Positions 26,336 through 35,042 of a stretch of 47,097 nucleotides of DNA are shown here, piece after piece; within the stretch, counting starts at the first letter, position 1, and each line of letters opens with the position of its first letter. The notes beneath the pieces were generated by a model. The model was not told the DNA's origin. It saw nothing but the letters and a program-made list of their open reading frames with translations, and did no database searches. The translations under genes and the position numbers were made by a program. Origin of the DNA: Actinomycetota bacterium (lineage in GTDB: Bacteria > Planctomycetota > Phycisphaerae > JAACET01); the NCBI GenBank assembly GCA_011682385.1, contig JAACET010000004.1:1-47097 (forward strand), in the 5' to 3' direction.

Positions 26336-26365
26336 GGGCATCTGTCTTTTGTTGGACAGATGCCC
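26336..26365. terminator. Strong hairpin between typA and the RRM gene
   Basis: GGGCATCTGTC (26336-26346) and GACAGATGCCC (26355-26365) form a perfect 11-bp stem around an 8-base loop. It sits between the 3' ends of two convergent genes, 22 bases from the RRM stop codon. No T-run follows on either strand, so it is not a textbook intrinsic terminator. It may work as a bidirectional transcript end or a stability element. Confidence 0.5.
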
Positions 26366-26386
26366 CTCTGTCGCTTGGTCTGATGA

Positions 26387-26680
26387 CTACCAGCGTCTGT
26401 CGCCACCGCCACCGCCACCGCTTCTATTGCGGTCTACTTTCGGCTTGGCCAAATTGACGGTAAGGCTCCGGCCACCCATATCGGAGCCGTTTAGGCCCTC
26501 AATGGCTGCCTTGCCTTCGTCGTCGTTGGCCATCTCCACAAACCCAAAGCCGCGCGAGCGACCGGTCATCCGATCGGTAACTAAGCTGGCTTTGTCGACG
26601 GTTCCGAAAGCTGCAAAGGCTTCCCGCAACTGAGCTTCCGTGACGTCGAAAGAGAGATTCCCTACATAAATATTAGTCAT
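26387..26680 (-). CDS. RRM-domain RNA-binding protein with Gly-rich tail
   Basis: 97 aa. A single RNA recognition motif fills residues 1-80: RNP2 is IYVGNLSF and RNP1 is RGFGFVEM, both with the aromatic residues that stack on RNA bases. A short basic, glycine-rich tail follows (NRSGGGGGGDRRW). Small RRM proteins of this type occur in cyanobacteria, planctomycetes and other groups and are often cold-induced RNA chaperones. GGAGTC precedes the ATG. A good sigma-70 promoter lies about 90 bases upstream, giving a leader of roughly 80 nt that could be a site of post-transcriptional control (inference). Confidence 0.93.
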   Translation of the reverse strand: MTNIYVGNLSFDVTEAQLREAFAAFGTVDKASLVTDRMTGRSRGFGFVEMANDDEGKAAIEGLNGSDMGGRSLTVNLAKPKVDRNRSGGGGGGDRRW

Positions 26681-26767
26681 AACTTGACTCCAAATGGCGA
26701 CCGATCAGATTGTGATTTTACAGGTATCAGAACCAGAGAGGACCGCAGTGTGAAATAAACTAAAACT

Positions 26768-26796
26768 CTTATAGCACTCATCGTCTGGTCAGTCAA
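26768..26796 (-). promoter_or_regulatory. Sigma-70-type promoter of the RRM gene
   Basis: On the minus strand, -35 TTGACT (26791-26796) and -10 TATAAG (26768-26773) are separated by exactly 17 bases. Each matches the consensus at five of six positions. It points towards the RRM gene and predicts a transcript start near 26761, giving an untranslated leader of about 80 nt. Confidence 0.65.
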
Positions 26797-26958
26797 TGTC
26801 CTTTAAAGAATTTTTTTCGCCCGGATTCCCACCCCTGGAGGCAAAACAAGTAAAGGTGGTCTAGGGGGATTGACCGGTGCGGGTGGCTCGTTCTGGTACA
26901 GTCTAGCCCAAAATGGACTGAAAAACTGATTTCCTTGCCTAAAAACCCACAGCACTGA

Positions 26959-28533
26959 TCATTGACTCTGTCTGAGGTGCTCCAGTGCCTTCTGCCGTTT
27001 TTGCCAGAACTTGTCTCTCTTAAACTCTAAGTTCCATCTCCTCAGTGTGATCCAACCGCCAAAACGAACCAGGTAGTTACGCCAGGAGCGATACCATCTT
27101 TTCCATCCCAATCGGATATTATGCAGAAAGAAAATCAAAGCTGGGAATGAGCAAATATTCAGGGCCACGAGGAACATGTACTTGAACTGATAGAACCGGC
27201 CCATGATCTTTTTTGCGAAGACGTGTATTTCTTCGGAAGTCAGCGGCTCATCCGGCTCGAACAAAGGGAAATTGCCGTCATAATACTCCCAGCCGATATC
27301 TTGAAGAGGATAAATCCGGTTCTGTCTTTCCAATCTGCGCCTTAATTCCGTGCCGGGTAGAGGAACCGCCAGCAATATCTGCACCGTATCAATTTTGGCC
27401 TTCTTGATAAAATGTCTATAACGGTTAGCCCGTTCCTTTACGGATATTTCCAGACCAGTATTCTCCTTCAGCGGGTAGCAGAAGATAAACATGCCATGTA
27501 CCAAAAACCCGAATTTGTGGAATGTCTTGGCAAGCGATATCATATCGGCTGAGCTTATACGCTTATTCATAGCCTTGAGCTCATCATCGATGGGCGATTC
27601 AAACCCGATGGCCACCGTCTGAATACCTGCTTGTCGCATAGCAGAAAGCAACTCAGGGTCCCGGGCTTTGTCCAGTCTTATTTGAGCGGTTATATCCAGT
27701 TTTCGGCCTATTCGTTTTTCGTAATCCGCAAGCATATGGCAAAGTCGTATCGTCTCATCTCGTTGCTGGCCGAAAAGATCATCAACTATAAAAAAATGTT
27801 TGGCATTTCTGGCCTCTACCAGAAAGCTGATGTGCTCAAATAACCGTTCCGGTGTGGCTGGCCTTGGTCTGCCCTTAACGGTGCAGAACTCACAATTCAT
27901 GCTACAACCCCGTATTCTTTCGACAGGATAAATCTTAATCTTGGCGTAGCGGACCAAAGAAAAATCCGGCAGAGGCAACTTATCAAAATCCGTCAGCGAG
28001 TACCGTTTCGCGGTTAGAACAGGTTCGCTATTTTCCAGGTAAGCAAGACCCTTGATTCCGGCCAGGTCACCATCGATTTCCATAGTCCGCAAGAGTTCCT
28101 TGATGGTTTCTTCAGCTTCGCCAATAACGACATAGTCGATACCCGAAAAGAGGGCCTCCGCTATATTCGCTTCGATAAAATGCTGTCCCCCAGCGATCGT
28201 GAGGATACCTTGTTTCTTGTAGAACTCTGCTATTTGATAGAGTCTGGGTATGGTACTGGTCAGCCCACCATAAAGTCCAACTACATCAGCAGGTCTCTGG
28301 CGTTGTAAGAATTCGTGGTCGGCTCCACCAGCCTCAGCCCTGGGCCCGAACCGGCCAAGGTTGTTTTCGTCAATGACCTCAACATCCCATTTCTCCATCT
28401 TATTCACTGCGGTAGCCACACAGACGGGGCCCAAAGCGGTGGTCTTGTTGGCTATGTGAGAATAAATATTGAAGGCCGGATAAGCTGGGATCACGACCCT
28501 AAACCTGTATCTGTTTTTAGATATGTCAAGCAT
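26959..28533 (-). CDS. B12-binding-domain radical SAM protein
   Basis: About 524 aa from ATG 28533 (MLDISKNRYRF); an ATG at 28557 would add eight residues and neither has a clear ribosome-binding site. The N-terminal half looks like a cobalamin-binding Rossmann domain (GLYGGLTSTIPRL, IAGGQHFIEANIAEAL, VVIGEAEETIKELL). The radical SAM core has the 4Fe-4S motif CSMNCEFC, then FIVDDLFGQQ and IGFESPIDDELKAMNK. The C-terminal 90 residues include a hydrophobic stretch (MFLVALNICSFPALIFFLH) that may attach it to the membrane. Class B enzymes methylate or rearrange unactivated carbons, but the substrate is unknown. It lies downstream of the metal gene group on the same strand. Confidence 0.85.
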   Translation of the reverse strand: MLDISKNRYRFRVVIPAYPAFNIYSHIANKTTALGPVCVATAVNKMEKWDVEVIDENNLGRFGPRAEAGGADHEFLQRQRPADVVGLYGGLTSTIPRLYQIAEFYKKQGILTIAGGQHFIEANIAEALFSGIDYVVIGEAEETIKELLRTMEIDGDLAGIKGLAYLENSEPVLTAKRYSLTDFDKLPLPDFSLVRYAKIKIYPVERIRGCSMNCEFCTVKGRPRPATPERLFEHISFLVEARNAKHFFIVDDLFGQQRDETIRLCHMLADYEKRIGRKLDITAQIRLDKARDPELLSAMRQAGIQTVAIGFESPIDDELKAMNKRISSADMISLAKTFHKFGFLVHGMFIFCYPLKENTGLEISVKERANRYRHFIKKAKIDTVQILLAVPLPGTELRRRLERQNRIYPLQDIGWEYYDGNFPLFEPDEPLTSEEIHVFAKKIMGRFYQFKYMFLVALNICSFPALIFFLHNIRLGWKRWYRSWRNYLVRFGGWITLRRWNLEFKRDKFWQKRQKALEHLRQSQ

Positions 28534-28611
28534 AGGACAAACCCGTAAAGGTCCCATGAGTTGCGCACAGGTTTGCTCTTACAGCATCCAGATCAATAGG
28601 CAAAAAGACTA

Positions 28612-28878
28612 CTACGGCGCATCCTCAAGGATTATGCCTTGATCGGCCATCTTCTTCATGAACTTTTCAGGATCGTCCTTGAAGGTTTTTGGGCAGCCGT
28701 TGCAGCAGAAGTACACGCGCTTGCCCTTGTAATCCTCATATATATTCTTGTTGATCTTGCGCCCCATAACCGGGCAGGTTGTCTGGGTTGAAGTATCTTC
28801 TCCAGAACCACAACCGGCAAGAACAAATCCCACAGACACAGCCAAACACAAACATCCGGCCAATATTGCCATTTTCAT
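28612..28878 (-). CDS. YHS-domain lipoprotein
   Basis: 88 aa. A type II signal peptide ends in the lipobox VLAGC (residues 19-23). The rest is a single YHS domain: TCPVMGRKI...YEDYKGKRVYFCCNGCPKTF...DPEKF. The Cys pairs (CPVMG, CCNGC) are the putative metal-binding residues. YHS domains accompany copper and heavy-metal transporters and sensors. The gene follows a TolC-type gene on the same strand after 64 bases, in a group headed by nikR, so it probably binds metal in the envelope (inference). Confidence 0.87.
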   Translation of the reverse strand: MKMAILAGCLCLAVSVGFVLAGCGSGEDTSTQTTCPVMGRKINKNIYEDYKGKRVYFCCNGCPKTFKDDPEKFMKKMADQGIILEDAP

Positions 28879-28942
28879 AATGGCCTCCTTTCCGCAGCCG
28901 GCTTGCCCAGCTGCTAATTGAGTAACTCTTTATTGTACGGGC

Positions 28943-30355
28943 TTATTTTGCCTCCGATTCACCTTTTAGCCGCTGGTCTTGGCCCAATTGACGTGGTAAT
29001 TCTCGACCAATGAGCATCTCCAGTTGGGCTAATCGTTGAGCATGGTTGGCCAGCGATCGCTCGTACAACAATTGGAACTCCAGGAGCATTCGCTGGGCGT
29101 CAATCAGGTCCAGAAAACTCGCTTTGTCGGTCATGAACGCAGCCTGAGTGACTTTTAGAGATTGCTCGGCTTTGGGGATCAGGCTGTTCCGATAGAGATT
29201 GATCTTACGCTGAGCGTCACGGAACTCATAAAGGGCCAGGTGGACTTCAGCAAGGAGAGTATTCTCAGCACCAAGCCTTTCCTTGAGTGCCGCCAGATAG
29301 CGGGCCCGGGCCCGACGCTGGTTGGCTCGATATTTGTCATGCCAGATAGGTAGATTGATTGAGGCCATCACAACTACGGGGTCTTTGCCGCTGTCCGACG
29401 GGCTGGCCGCTATTGCCCCAGCAGTATCGATGTAGTCCACACCAACTGTGATATCAGGAAAGTAATCCTTGCCGGCTAACTCGATGGCCCGTTTTTCCGC
29501 GGCGATTCTATGATCCAGGGCCTTCAACTGAGGATTCACCTGACGCAACCACGTTAGAATCTGCTCATCGCTGGGCTCGATTCTTTCTTCCTGGGGTATT
29601 TCCGTGGGCCAGGGAAGCTCGGCCCCGGCCGGACGGTTCAAAGCAGCATTGAGTTTGGCCATGATGGGCCTACGCAGGTCCTGGAGCGATCGAAGTTGAT
29701 CTTCCAGCTTGCCCTGCTCAACCTGAGCGCGAATTACATCCTGATGGCCAGCAGCCGCGACCTTGTATTTTGTGCGGGCCACCTGCTCTAAATATCGTAC
29801 GAGTTCGATATTTTCCTTGGTTACGGCAATGGCCTGAGCCAAATAGTAATACTCATAGTCGGCATGTTTGACCTGGTAAAAGAGCTTTAATCTGGCAGTC
29901 TCGAAGGCCTGGCCGCTCGCCTTGGCTTTTTCCAAAGCAATATCGCTGCGTGCTTGAAGTTTGCCGAACCACGGAAAAGTCTGGGCCAAGCCGAAACTCT
30001 GTTCCTGAGGACCTACACGGGTCTCAACCTCCCGGATGAAATATCGATAGGTGAACCTTGGGTCCGATAATGTGCGGGCGGGGACTACCGCTTCCAGGGC
30101 AGCCTTATACCGACTAAAAGCTGCCTGCAGCTTGGGATTATGTGCAGCCGCATAAGCGAGATAGTTCCTCAAACTCGGCTCGGCTGGCAGCTCCCCCCCA
30201 GGACGTTGCTGGGTGTCAGTCTCGATGGGGCCCTGATAAACTTCCTGCCGGCGGTTCTGGAGTTCTTCAAAGGCCTGGCGTTCTCGGCTGGATGCACAAC
30301 CACCAAGCGAGACTGCCAACGCCAGCAGTAAACTCAGTATCGTTCGTCCGACCAT
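28943..30355 (-). CDS. TolC-family outer membrane efflux lipoprotein
   Basis: 470 aa. Lipoprotein signal with lipobox SLGGC, then two OEP repeats rich in long amphipathic helices (LRNYLAYAAAHNPKLQAAFSR and KFLDLIDAQ-type region SFLDLIDAQRMLLEFQLLYERSL). Such proteins form the trimeric exit duct of RND or other efflux systems; CusC/CzcC-like members are lipidated. AAGGGG precedes the ATG. No inner-membrane pump or adaptor is adjacent. Its neighbours, NikR upstream and a YHS lipoprotein downstream, point to metal efflux, but the pump must be encoded elsewhere. Confidence 0.9.
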   Translation of the reverse strand: MVGRTILSLLLALAVSLGGCASSRERQAFEELQNRRQEVYQGPIETDTQQRPGGELPAEPSLRNYLAYAAAHNPKLQAAFSRYKAALEAVVPARTLSDPRFTYRYFIREVETRVGPQEQSFGLAQTFPWFGKLQARSDIALEKAKASGQAFETARLKLFYQVKHADYEYYYLAQAIAVTKENIELVRYLEQVARTKYKVAAAGHQDVIRAQVEQGKLEDQLRSLQDLRRPIMAKLNAALNRPAGAELPWPTEIPQEERIEPSDEQILTWLRQVNPQLKALDHRIAAEKRAIELAGKDYFPDITVGVDYIDTAGAIAASPSDSGKDPVVVMASINLPIWHDKYRANQRRARARYLAALKERLGAENTLLAEVHLALYEFRDAQRKINLYRNSLIPKAEQSLKVTQAAFMTDKASFLDLIDAQRMLLEFQLLYERSLANHAQRLAQLEMLIGRELPRQLGQDQRLKGESEAK

Positions 30356-30500
30356 CGAGCTACCCCTTAGAATAATTGTCCAGAGTGAGAATCTTGTGCT
30401 ACTTACTATATAACGACATAGATATCTTGAGTAAATGTCTATTTTGGCCTACTATCGGCTCTGCCAAACGAGAATAGGTAGCAGCCCTAGCGGTCGTGAA

Positions 30501-30911
30501 TCATACGCTCGTACTCATCAAAGTCAGCTTGCCGGCTCTGACGCCGCGGGTAGCGATAATCGCCTCGCCCAGTCGGCGGAGCTGTCCAGCCTTGCCCTGC
30601 ATTACGATGACTTCCGCACATCTATGGCGATCCAAATGCACATGCTGGCTGCACAGAATACAGTGATGTGCCTCGTGCTGGATGTGCACCAGAGCTTGCG
30701 AGAGGGTATGCTTACCATGATCAAAGACGATACTCAGAACAGCCAAAACCTCCGCACCCGGGCTGGCCCACTCCTGCTCGACCAAGGTGTTACGCATAAG
30801 GTCGCGAACGGCCTCGGATCGGCTGGCATAAGAATGCTTGGCCATCCAGGCGTCAAACTTTTCCAGTAAGTCCCGTTCAATTGCCAAGGTTGTACGAGCC
30901 AATGCACTCAT
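30501..30911 (-). CDS. nikR: Nickel-responsive regulator NikR
   Basis: 136 aa from the ATG of MSALARTTLAIERDLLEKFD, with GGGAG upstream. The N-terminus is a ribbon-helix-helix DNA-binding domain (YASRSEAVRDLMRN). The C-terminal ACT-like domain holds the metal site: HEAHH, HVHLDRHRCAEVIV and the terminal RGVRAGKL. The H-x-H and following Cys correspond to the square-planar Ni(II) ligands of E. coli NikR (His87, His89, Cys95), and a His in HEAHH supplies the fourth. An inverted repeat that fits a NikR-type operator lies 19 bases upstream of the start. It is the first of a minus-strand set with the TolC and YHS genes. Confidence 0.92.
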   Translation of the reverse strand: MSALARTTLAIERDLLEKFDAWMAKHSYASRSEAVRDLMRNTLVEQEWASPGAEVLAVLSIVFDHGKHTLSQALVHIQHEAHHCILCSQHVHLDRHRCAEVIVMQGKAGQLRRLGEAIIATRGVRAGKLTLMSTSV

Positions 30912-30929
30912 GAGATAACTCTCCCGTTG

Positions 30930-30954
30930 GTATTGCTTGCTGTCCAACCAATAC
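30930..30954 (-). promoter_or_regulatory. Putative NikR operator upstream of nikR
   Basis: GTATTG (30930-30935) and CAATAC (30949-30954) are perfect inverted half-sites separated by 13 bases. Known NikR sites are GTATGA-N16-TCATAC in E. coli and GTGTTAC-N13/14-GTAACAC in Desulfovibrio-type species. The half-site style and spacing here are close to the latter. The position, 19 bases before the start codon, suits autoregulation. This is prediction only. Confidence 0.45.
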
Positions 30955-31006
30955 AGGCAAGACCTGCGGGATAGATTATATCACTGAGCGGCCTGAGATA
31001 CTATGT

Positions 31007-31216
31007 CTAGATTGCGGGGCCGACGGGATTAGGGGTATGGGCTGCGCACCTGACGCAATTGCGACCGTCGCTCTTGGCGCGATAAAGGGCTGCCTCGGCG
31101 ACGCCGAAACTGGAGGTGGTTCGCAGCGTATCTGGGCCCAGATCAAGGGTGATAGCCTCTATGGCCAAGGTGTCAGGGCTATCGTCAATAATCAAGACCT
31201 TCAGCAGATCGATCAT
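31007..31216 (-). pseudogene. Relic of a response regulator-GGDEF gene with internal deletion
   Basis: 69 codons. The first 17 are the start of a receiver domain (LKVLIIDDSPDTL). The second half is the extreme C-terminus of a GGDEF domain (FGVAEAALYRAKSDGRNCVR; compare ADEALYRAKANGRNRVE in the protein at 41011). Everything between, including the phospho-acceptor and GG(D/E)EF loop, is missing. The start ATG overlaps the hybrid kinase stop (ATGA, 31213-31216), so the original gene was the last member of the che operon. No diguanylate cyclase activity is possible. Confidence 0.75.
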
Positions 31217-33081
31217 CCGTTCTCAAGGATTCCTTCGACAGCTCGGCCAGCCACGATGCCTCGGCAGTGCTCAGCCAGCGGGGATAAGGCCAAACCGGAA
31301 GCTTCAGAGTCCCGAGCCTGGGCGGCATTTTCCAGGGTCTTGGCCAAATCCGTAAGCTGAGGATATCCGTAGCCGCCGCCAGCACCCTTGAGCTGATGGG
31401 CCAGCCTTTGAAGCGTTTGGAAATCACAGTTGGCCATCGCCTCTTGCATGTTCTGCGTTTTCTCCGGCAGGCCAGATACGAATTGATCAATCAGGTCCGA
31501 TAAATCACTGTCATCGCCAAACTCGGACTCGATGGTGGTGGGCACGTCCTGGACCGGATGGACTTTGTCACAATGACGAACAATGGTGCGGATAAGCTCA
31601 AGGCGATTGACGGGCTTAGCGAGATAATCATCACAACCGGCCGCCAAACACCTTTGACGATCCTCGTTCATAGCGTGGGCGGTCAGGGCTACTATAGGAC
31701 TATCAAAGCCGGATTTGCGCAAAAGACGCGTGGCCTGATGGCCGTCCATCTCAGGCATCTGCACATCCATGAGGATAAGATCGAAATGTTCAGCCTGGGC
31801 TTTTTGAACGGCGAGTTTTCCGTTATCAGCAATTTCAACGTCGGCGCCAGCCTTGCGGAGTATGTGCCTGAGAAGCTGTTGGTTGTCAATGCCATCCTCA
31901 GCCAGCAGCAGGCGAAGGCCCTTTAGATCCTGACGGGACGGGCTGTGACTACAACTGTCCCTTTGCTGCTGGATGACCTCGGCTACATCAGAGAGCATGG
32001 TGACGCCATCAAGGTTGCCGGTGGGAACAGTCAAAGTAAAGGTACTACCTTCAGCCGGAGCGCTCTGAACGGTCAGCTCGCCTTGAAGCATCTCGCAGAT
32101 GTGCCGGGCAATAGCCAAACCCAGCCCGCTGCCTCCGTACTTGCGAGAAGTGGAACTGTCGGCCTGGATGAAGGGCTCGAACAGATGGGCGAGTTTGCTC
32201 GGCTCTATGCCGATGCCGGTATCGATGACTCGAATCCGTATGGCAGGCACATCCTGACGCCAGGCGGGCAGAAAAGCTACCGCGATGCGAACACGGCCGT
32301 TTTCGGTAAACTTTACGGCGTTGCCGACAAGGTTGACCAAGGCCTGGCGGAGACGGGCTTGATCACTGAAAACCGTCTCGGGTATCTGAGTCGTATATTC
32401 GACCTCCAGAGAGGTGTGACGCTGCTCAGCACGAATACGCATCATGCTGGCTACCTCGGCGACCACAGAAATAACACTGCAAGACTGAATATCCACGGTC
32501 ATCTTTCCAGCCTCAACCCTCGATAAATCAAGGATATCATTAATCAGGGTTAAAAGCTGTTCGCCGTTGCGACGAACAACAGCGAGGTAATTGTCACGAT
32601 CACTTGGACTAAGGTTAGGCGTTATCAACAGATCAGCGTAGCCAAGAATGGCTGTCATCGGCGTGCGAATCTCGTGACTCATATTGGCCAAAAACTCACT
32701 CTTGGCCACATTGGCCACCTCGGCATTAACGGCCATCAGATTGGCTCGCTCAACGGCCTGTTCCAACTGCCGGTTGGTCTGCTCAAGCTCCCGGCTGGTG
32801 GCGGTGGCCTCAGAAGCTCTGCGGGCGGCCTGCTGCCGGTGCCTCTGTAACTCCGATATTAGTAACCAACTCAAAAAGACAATAAGCACGCCCAACAGCC
32901 ATAGGACGGACAAGCCCGAATAAAATTGACTCTCAGGACTAGGTTGCAGATTCGTGTGGTACACCAACCAGCCCAGGAATATGGCACAGGTAAGAGTCCA
33001 ACTGAAAAGTATAAACCAAGAGTGCTTGCGCCATTGAAGGCGAGCATTCTTAACCGGTTTAATAGAATTAATGTTCTTCAT
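31213..33081 (-). CDS. Hybrid histidine kinase with receiver and HPt domains
   Basis: 622 aa from the ATG of [10 protein letters not shown], with GGAG upstream; the frame continues into cheB without a start site. Two TM helices (about 22-42 and 57-77) enclose a short periplasmic loop. They are followed by a coiled coil, HisKA with [11 protein letters not shown] (phospho-His136), HATPase (NAVKF, DTGIGI, GGSGLGL), a receiver (phospho-Asp439 in [11 protein letters not shown], Lys489) and a C-terminal HPt ([11 protein letters not shown], His562). This is a complete phosphorelay in one protein. It lies 13 bases after cheB and overlaps the GGDEF relic, so it was probably built to signal to that now-broken regulator or to the REC-GGDEF protein upstream (inference). 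Confidence 0.93.
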   Translation of the reverse strand: MKNINSIKPVKNARLQWRKHSWFILFSWTLTCAIFLGWLVYHTNLQPSPESQFYSGLSVLWLLGVLIVFLSWLLISELQRHRQQAARRASEATATSRELEQTNRQLEQAVERANLMAVNAEVANVAKSEFLANMSHEIRTPMTAILGYADLLITPNLSPSDRDNYLAVVRRNGEQLLTLINDILDLSRVEAGKMTVDIQSCSVISVVAEVASMMRIRAEQRHTSLEVEYTTQIPETVFSDQARLRQALVNLVGNAVKFTENGRVRIAVAFLPAWRQDVPAIRIRVIDTGIGIEPSKLAHLFEPFIQADSSTSRKYGGSGLGLAIARHICEMLQGELTVQSAPAEGSTFTLTVPTGNLDGVTMLSDVAEVIQQQRDSCSHSPSRQDLKGLRLLLAEDGIDNQQLLRHILRKAGADVEIADNGKLAVQKAQAEHFDLILMDVQMPEMDGHQATRLLRKSGFDSPIVALTAHAMNEDRQRCLAAGCDDYLAKPVNRLELIRTIVRHCDKVHPVQDVPTTIESEFGDDSDLSDLIDQFVSGLPEKTQNMQEAMANCDFQTLQRLAHQLKGAGGGYGYPQLTDLAKTLENAAQARDSEASGLALSPLAEHCRGIVAGRAVEGILENG

Positions 33082-33094
33082 GAACTGCTCCGGC

Positions 33095-34156
33095 TCAGGA
33101 TGCCTGGTGCACAAGGTAGTTCGCTCCTCGGCAGACGACATGGAGTATCTGCTGAGACATACGGGCCAAAGACACCACCTTTTGGGCTGCACCAAGGCGA
33201 ATGGCTTCTTTGGGCATGCCGAATACGACCGAGCTGGCCTGGTCCTGGGCAATGGTATGAGCACCAGCCTTACGCATGGCCAACATTCCGCCGGAACCGT
33301 CGGCGCCCATACCGGTGAGGATGACTCCCACGGCGTCCGGACCGACCTGTCGGGCCACCGAATGGAAAAGAACATCCACACTGGGACGCTGATGGAAGAC
33401 CGGCGGTCCGGATTTGATCTCGATGCGATAATTGTCCGCGCTGCGTCGCAAAGTCATGTGATAATTGCCCGGAGCAATCAGAGCTATACCAGGTTGAACC
33501 AGATCACCATTCTTGGCCTCGCGGACCTCAATCAGACAGATCTCATTGACTCGCTGGGCAAATGTGGCCGTCAGCCCGGCAGGCATGTGCTGAACAATAA
33601 CCAGGCCAGGAACATTAACCGGCAGGGCGGAGAGCACATTGCGGATGGCCTCGGTTCCGCCGGTGGAAGCCCCTATGGCGATGACCTTATTGGCAGCGTT
33701 CGGAGAAGACATGGCGGGCGGTTTTGTCACCTGGCGGGTCTGACGATGGGAAAAAAGCGGCTGCGGACTCGAACAGGCGGCGGCCCGGATTTTGTCCACC
33801 AGGGATTCGACGATCCGAGCTACCGAATCTCCGCTGCCGGGCTTGGCCACCACGTCGACAGCTCCAAGCTCCAGGGCCCGCAGAGCAACCTCACTGCCCT
33901 TAGGGCTCAAGGCACTGACCACAATTACCGGTAGGGGGTAGTATTTCATCAACTTAGTGAGAAAGGTCAGTCCGTCCATGCGCGGCATATCAAGGTCCAG
34001 AGTGACCACATCAGGGCGAAGCCTGACTATCTTATCCCGGGCGGCATAGGCATCGACAGCAGTGGCCACCACCTCGATGTCCCGAGCTTTACATAGTCCC
34101 CTGGAAAGAACCTGTCTGACCACCGCAGAATCATCAACAACTAAAACACGAATCAT
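33095..34156 (-). CDS. cheB: Chemotaxis response regulator / receptor methylesterase-deamidase CheB
   Basis: 353 aa from the ATG of [15 protein letters not shown] (AAGGTG five bases upstream). The N-terminal receiver has [10 protein letters not shown] (phospho-Asp54) and a Lys in VAKPGSGD. After a linker, the methylesterase domain shows the Ser-His-Asp triad regions [21 protein letters not shown] and TGMGADGS. CheB removes methyl groups from the chemoreceptors when phosphorylated by CheA, opposing CheR. It sits between cheX and the hybrid kinase gene with gaps of 16 and 13 bases. Confidence 0.96.
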   Translation of the reverse strand: MIRVLVVDDSAVVRQVLSRGLCKARDIEVVATAVDAYAARDKIVRLRPDVVTLDLDMPRMDGLTFLTKLMKYYPLPVIVVSALSPKGSEVALRALELGAVDVVAKPGSGDSVARIVESLVDKIRAAACSSPQPLFSHRQTRQVTKPPAMSSPNAANKVIAIGASTGGTEAIRNVLSALPVNVPGLVIVQHMPAGLTATFAQRVNEICLIEVREAKNGDLVQPGIALIAPGNYHMTLRRSADNYRIEIKSGPPVFHQRPSVDVLFHSVARQVGPDAVGVILTGMGADGSGGMLAMRKAGAHTIAQDQASSVVFGMPKEAIRLGAAQKVVSLARMSQQILHVVCRGANYLVHQAS

Positions 34157-34172
34157 CTGGCACCTTACTTGT

Positions 34173-34646
34173 TTAAACCACGGAATTTTCTTTGATGTAG
34201 AGTTCCACCTGCAGCAGGCCTTGATCCAAAAACAGCTCAGCTCGGCCGGCAGGGGGGCGACTCTGCCGATCATCAGGACCCGAATCGGTGGCAAGCATCG
34301 AAGGGGTGCCGACATGAAATATGACTTCCGGGCCACCCACAATGGGCAAAATGTTGCCGCAAATGACGTTGGTCAGTTCATTAAGGGCATCGGTCTGCTG
34401 AGCGATTGAGCATTGGTCGGGATCTTCCTCGCCGAGCATGTTTGCAGCCAGCTCCGGAAGCAGGCTCTCGGAAATCGAAACGGCCAATGAACCACCGCAA
34501 GGGCCGGTGAAGTCAACATGGGCGGTCTTACTGGGTTGAGGGTCCTGCAGGGACTCCTCCGGGGGAACAAGAAACATCAGGGCCAAGACCTCGATGGTCT
34601 CGGCAGCGGCTCGGAAAATGTCTTCGTCAAACGGTTCATTCTTCAT
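34173..34646 (-). CDS. cheX: CheX-like chemotaxis phosphatase
   Basis: 157 aa from the ATG of MKNEPFDEDIFRAAAETIEV. The mid-region ALNELTNVICGNILP matches the CheC/CheX/FliY-type E-x2-N signature, whose Glu and Asn catalyse dephosphorylation of CheY-P. The rest fits a CheX fold with an N-terminal helix, a beta-rich body, and a C-terminal strand. Its start overlaps the end of cheY by 11 bases, which fits a phosphatase made together with its substrate. CheX rather than CheC is preferred because only one E-x2-N motif is seen. Confidence 0.8.
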   Translation of the reverse strand: MKNEPFDEDIFRAAAETIEVLALMFLVPPEESLQDPQPSKTAHVDFTGPCGGSLAVSISESLLPELAANMLGEEDPDQCSIAQQTDALNELTNVICGNILPIVGGPEVIFHVGTPSMLATDSGPDDRQSRPPAGRAELFLDQGLLQVELYIKENSVV

Positions 34647-35022
34647 GACAAAGCTCCAGCAGGTTATCAACTACCCTACAGATCTGTTCCGGCGAAAAAG
34701 GTTTGTGCACAAAACGCACGCCCTGGCTCTGGAGCCTTTCTATGCGCGTCCGGCTGCCCTCGGTGGACACCACAATGATCGGGACATCGGCCCATTCAGG
34801 ATTGCTGCGAATCTTCTCGATCATGACCTCGCCATCCATCACGGGCATGTTCAAATCCGCAAAGACCAGATCGATCCATTGGCGGTCCATAATATCCAAG
34901 GCTTCCTGGCCGTTACCGGCTTCACAAACCTCACCCAATGGCAAAGCGGACAGCCCCAAGGTCTTTATAATCATTTTTCGAATAACCGCGCTGTCATCGA
35001 CAATGAGTATGTTCAAAGACAT
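34636..35022 (-). CDS. cheY: Single-domain response regulator CheY
   Basis: 128 aa, one receiver domain and no output domain. Acidic pocket VDDS (Asp9, Asp10), phospho-Asp56 in FADLNMPVMDG, Thr/Ser in VVSTEGS, Lys107 in VHKPFS. A strong AGGAGG lies before the ATG. In the operon it should carry the CheA phosphoryl signal to the flagellar motor switch or another effector. It overlaps cheX and follows cheD after 20 bases. Confidence 0.92.
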   Translation of the reverse strand: MSLNILIVDDSAVIRKMIIKTLGLSALPLGEVCEAGNGQEALDIMDRQWIDLVFADLNMPVMDGEVMIEKIRSNPEWADVPIIVVSTEGSRTRIERLQSQGVRFVHKPFSPEQICRVVDNLLELCHEE

Positions 35023-35042
35023 TTTATTGCCTCCTAATAACG

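Noticed and set aside
33082-33381. N-terminal extension of the hybrid kinase frame into cheB
   Set aside because: It is the cheB sequence in another frame. The ATG at 33081 has a good GGAG site and begins a sensible protein.
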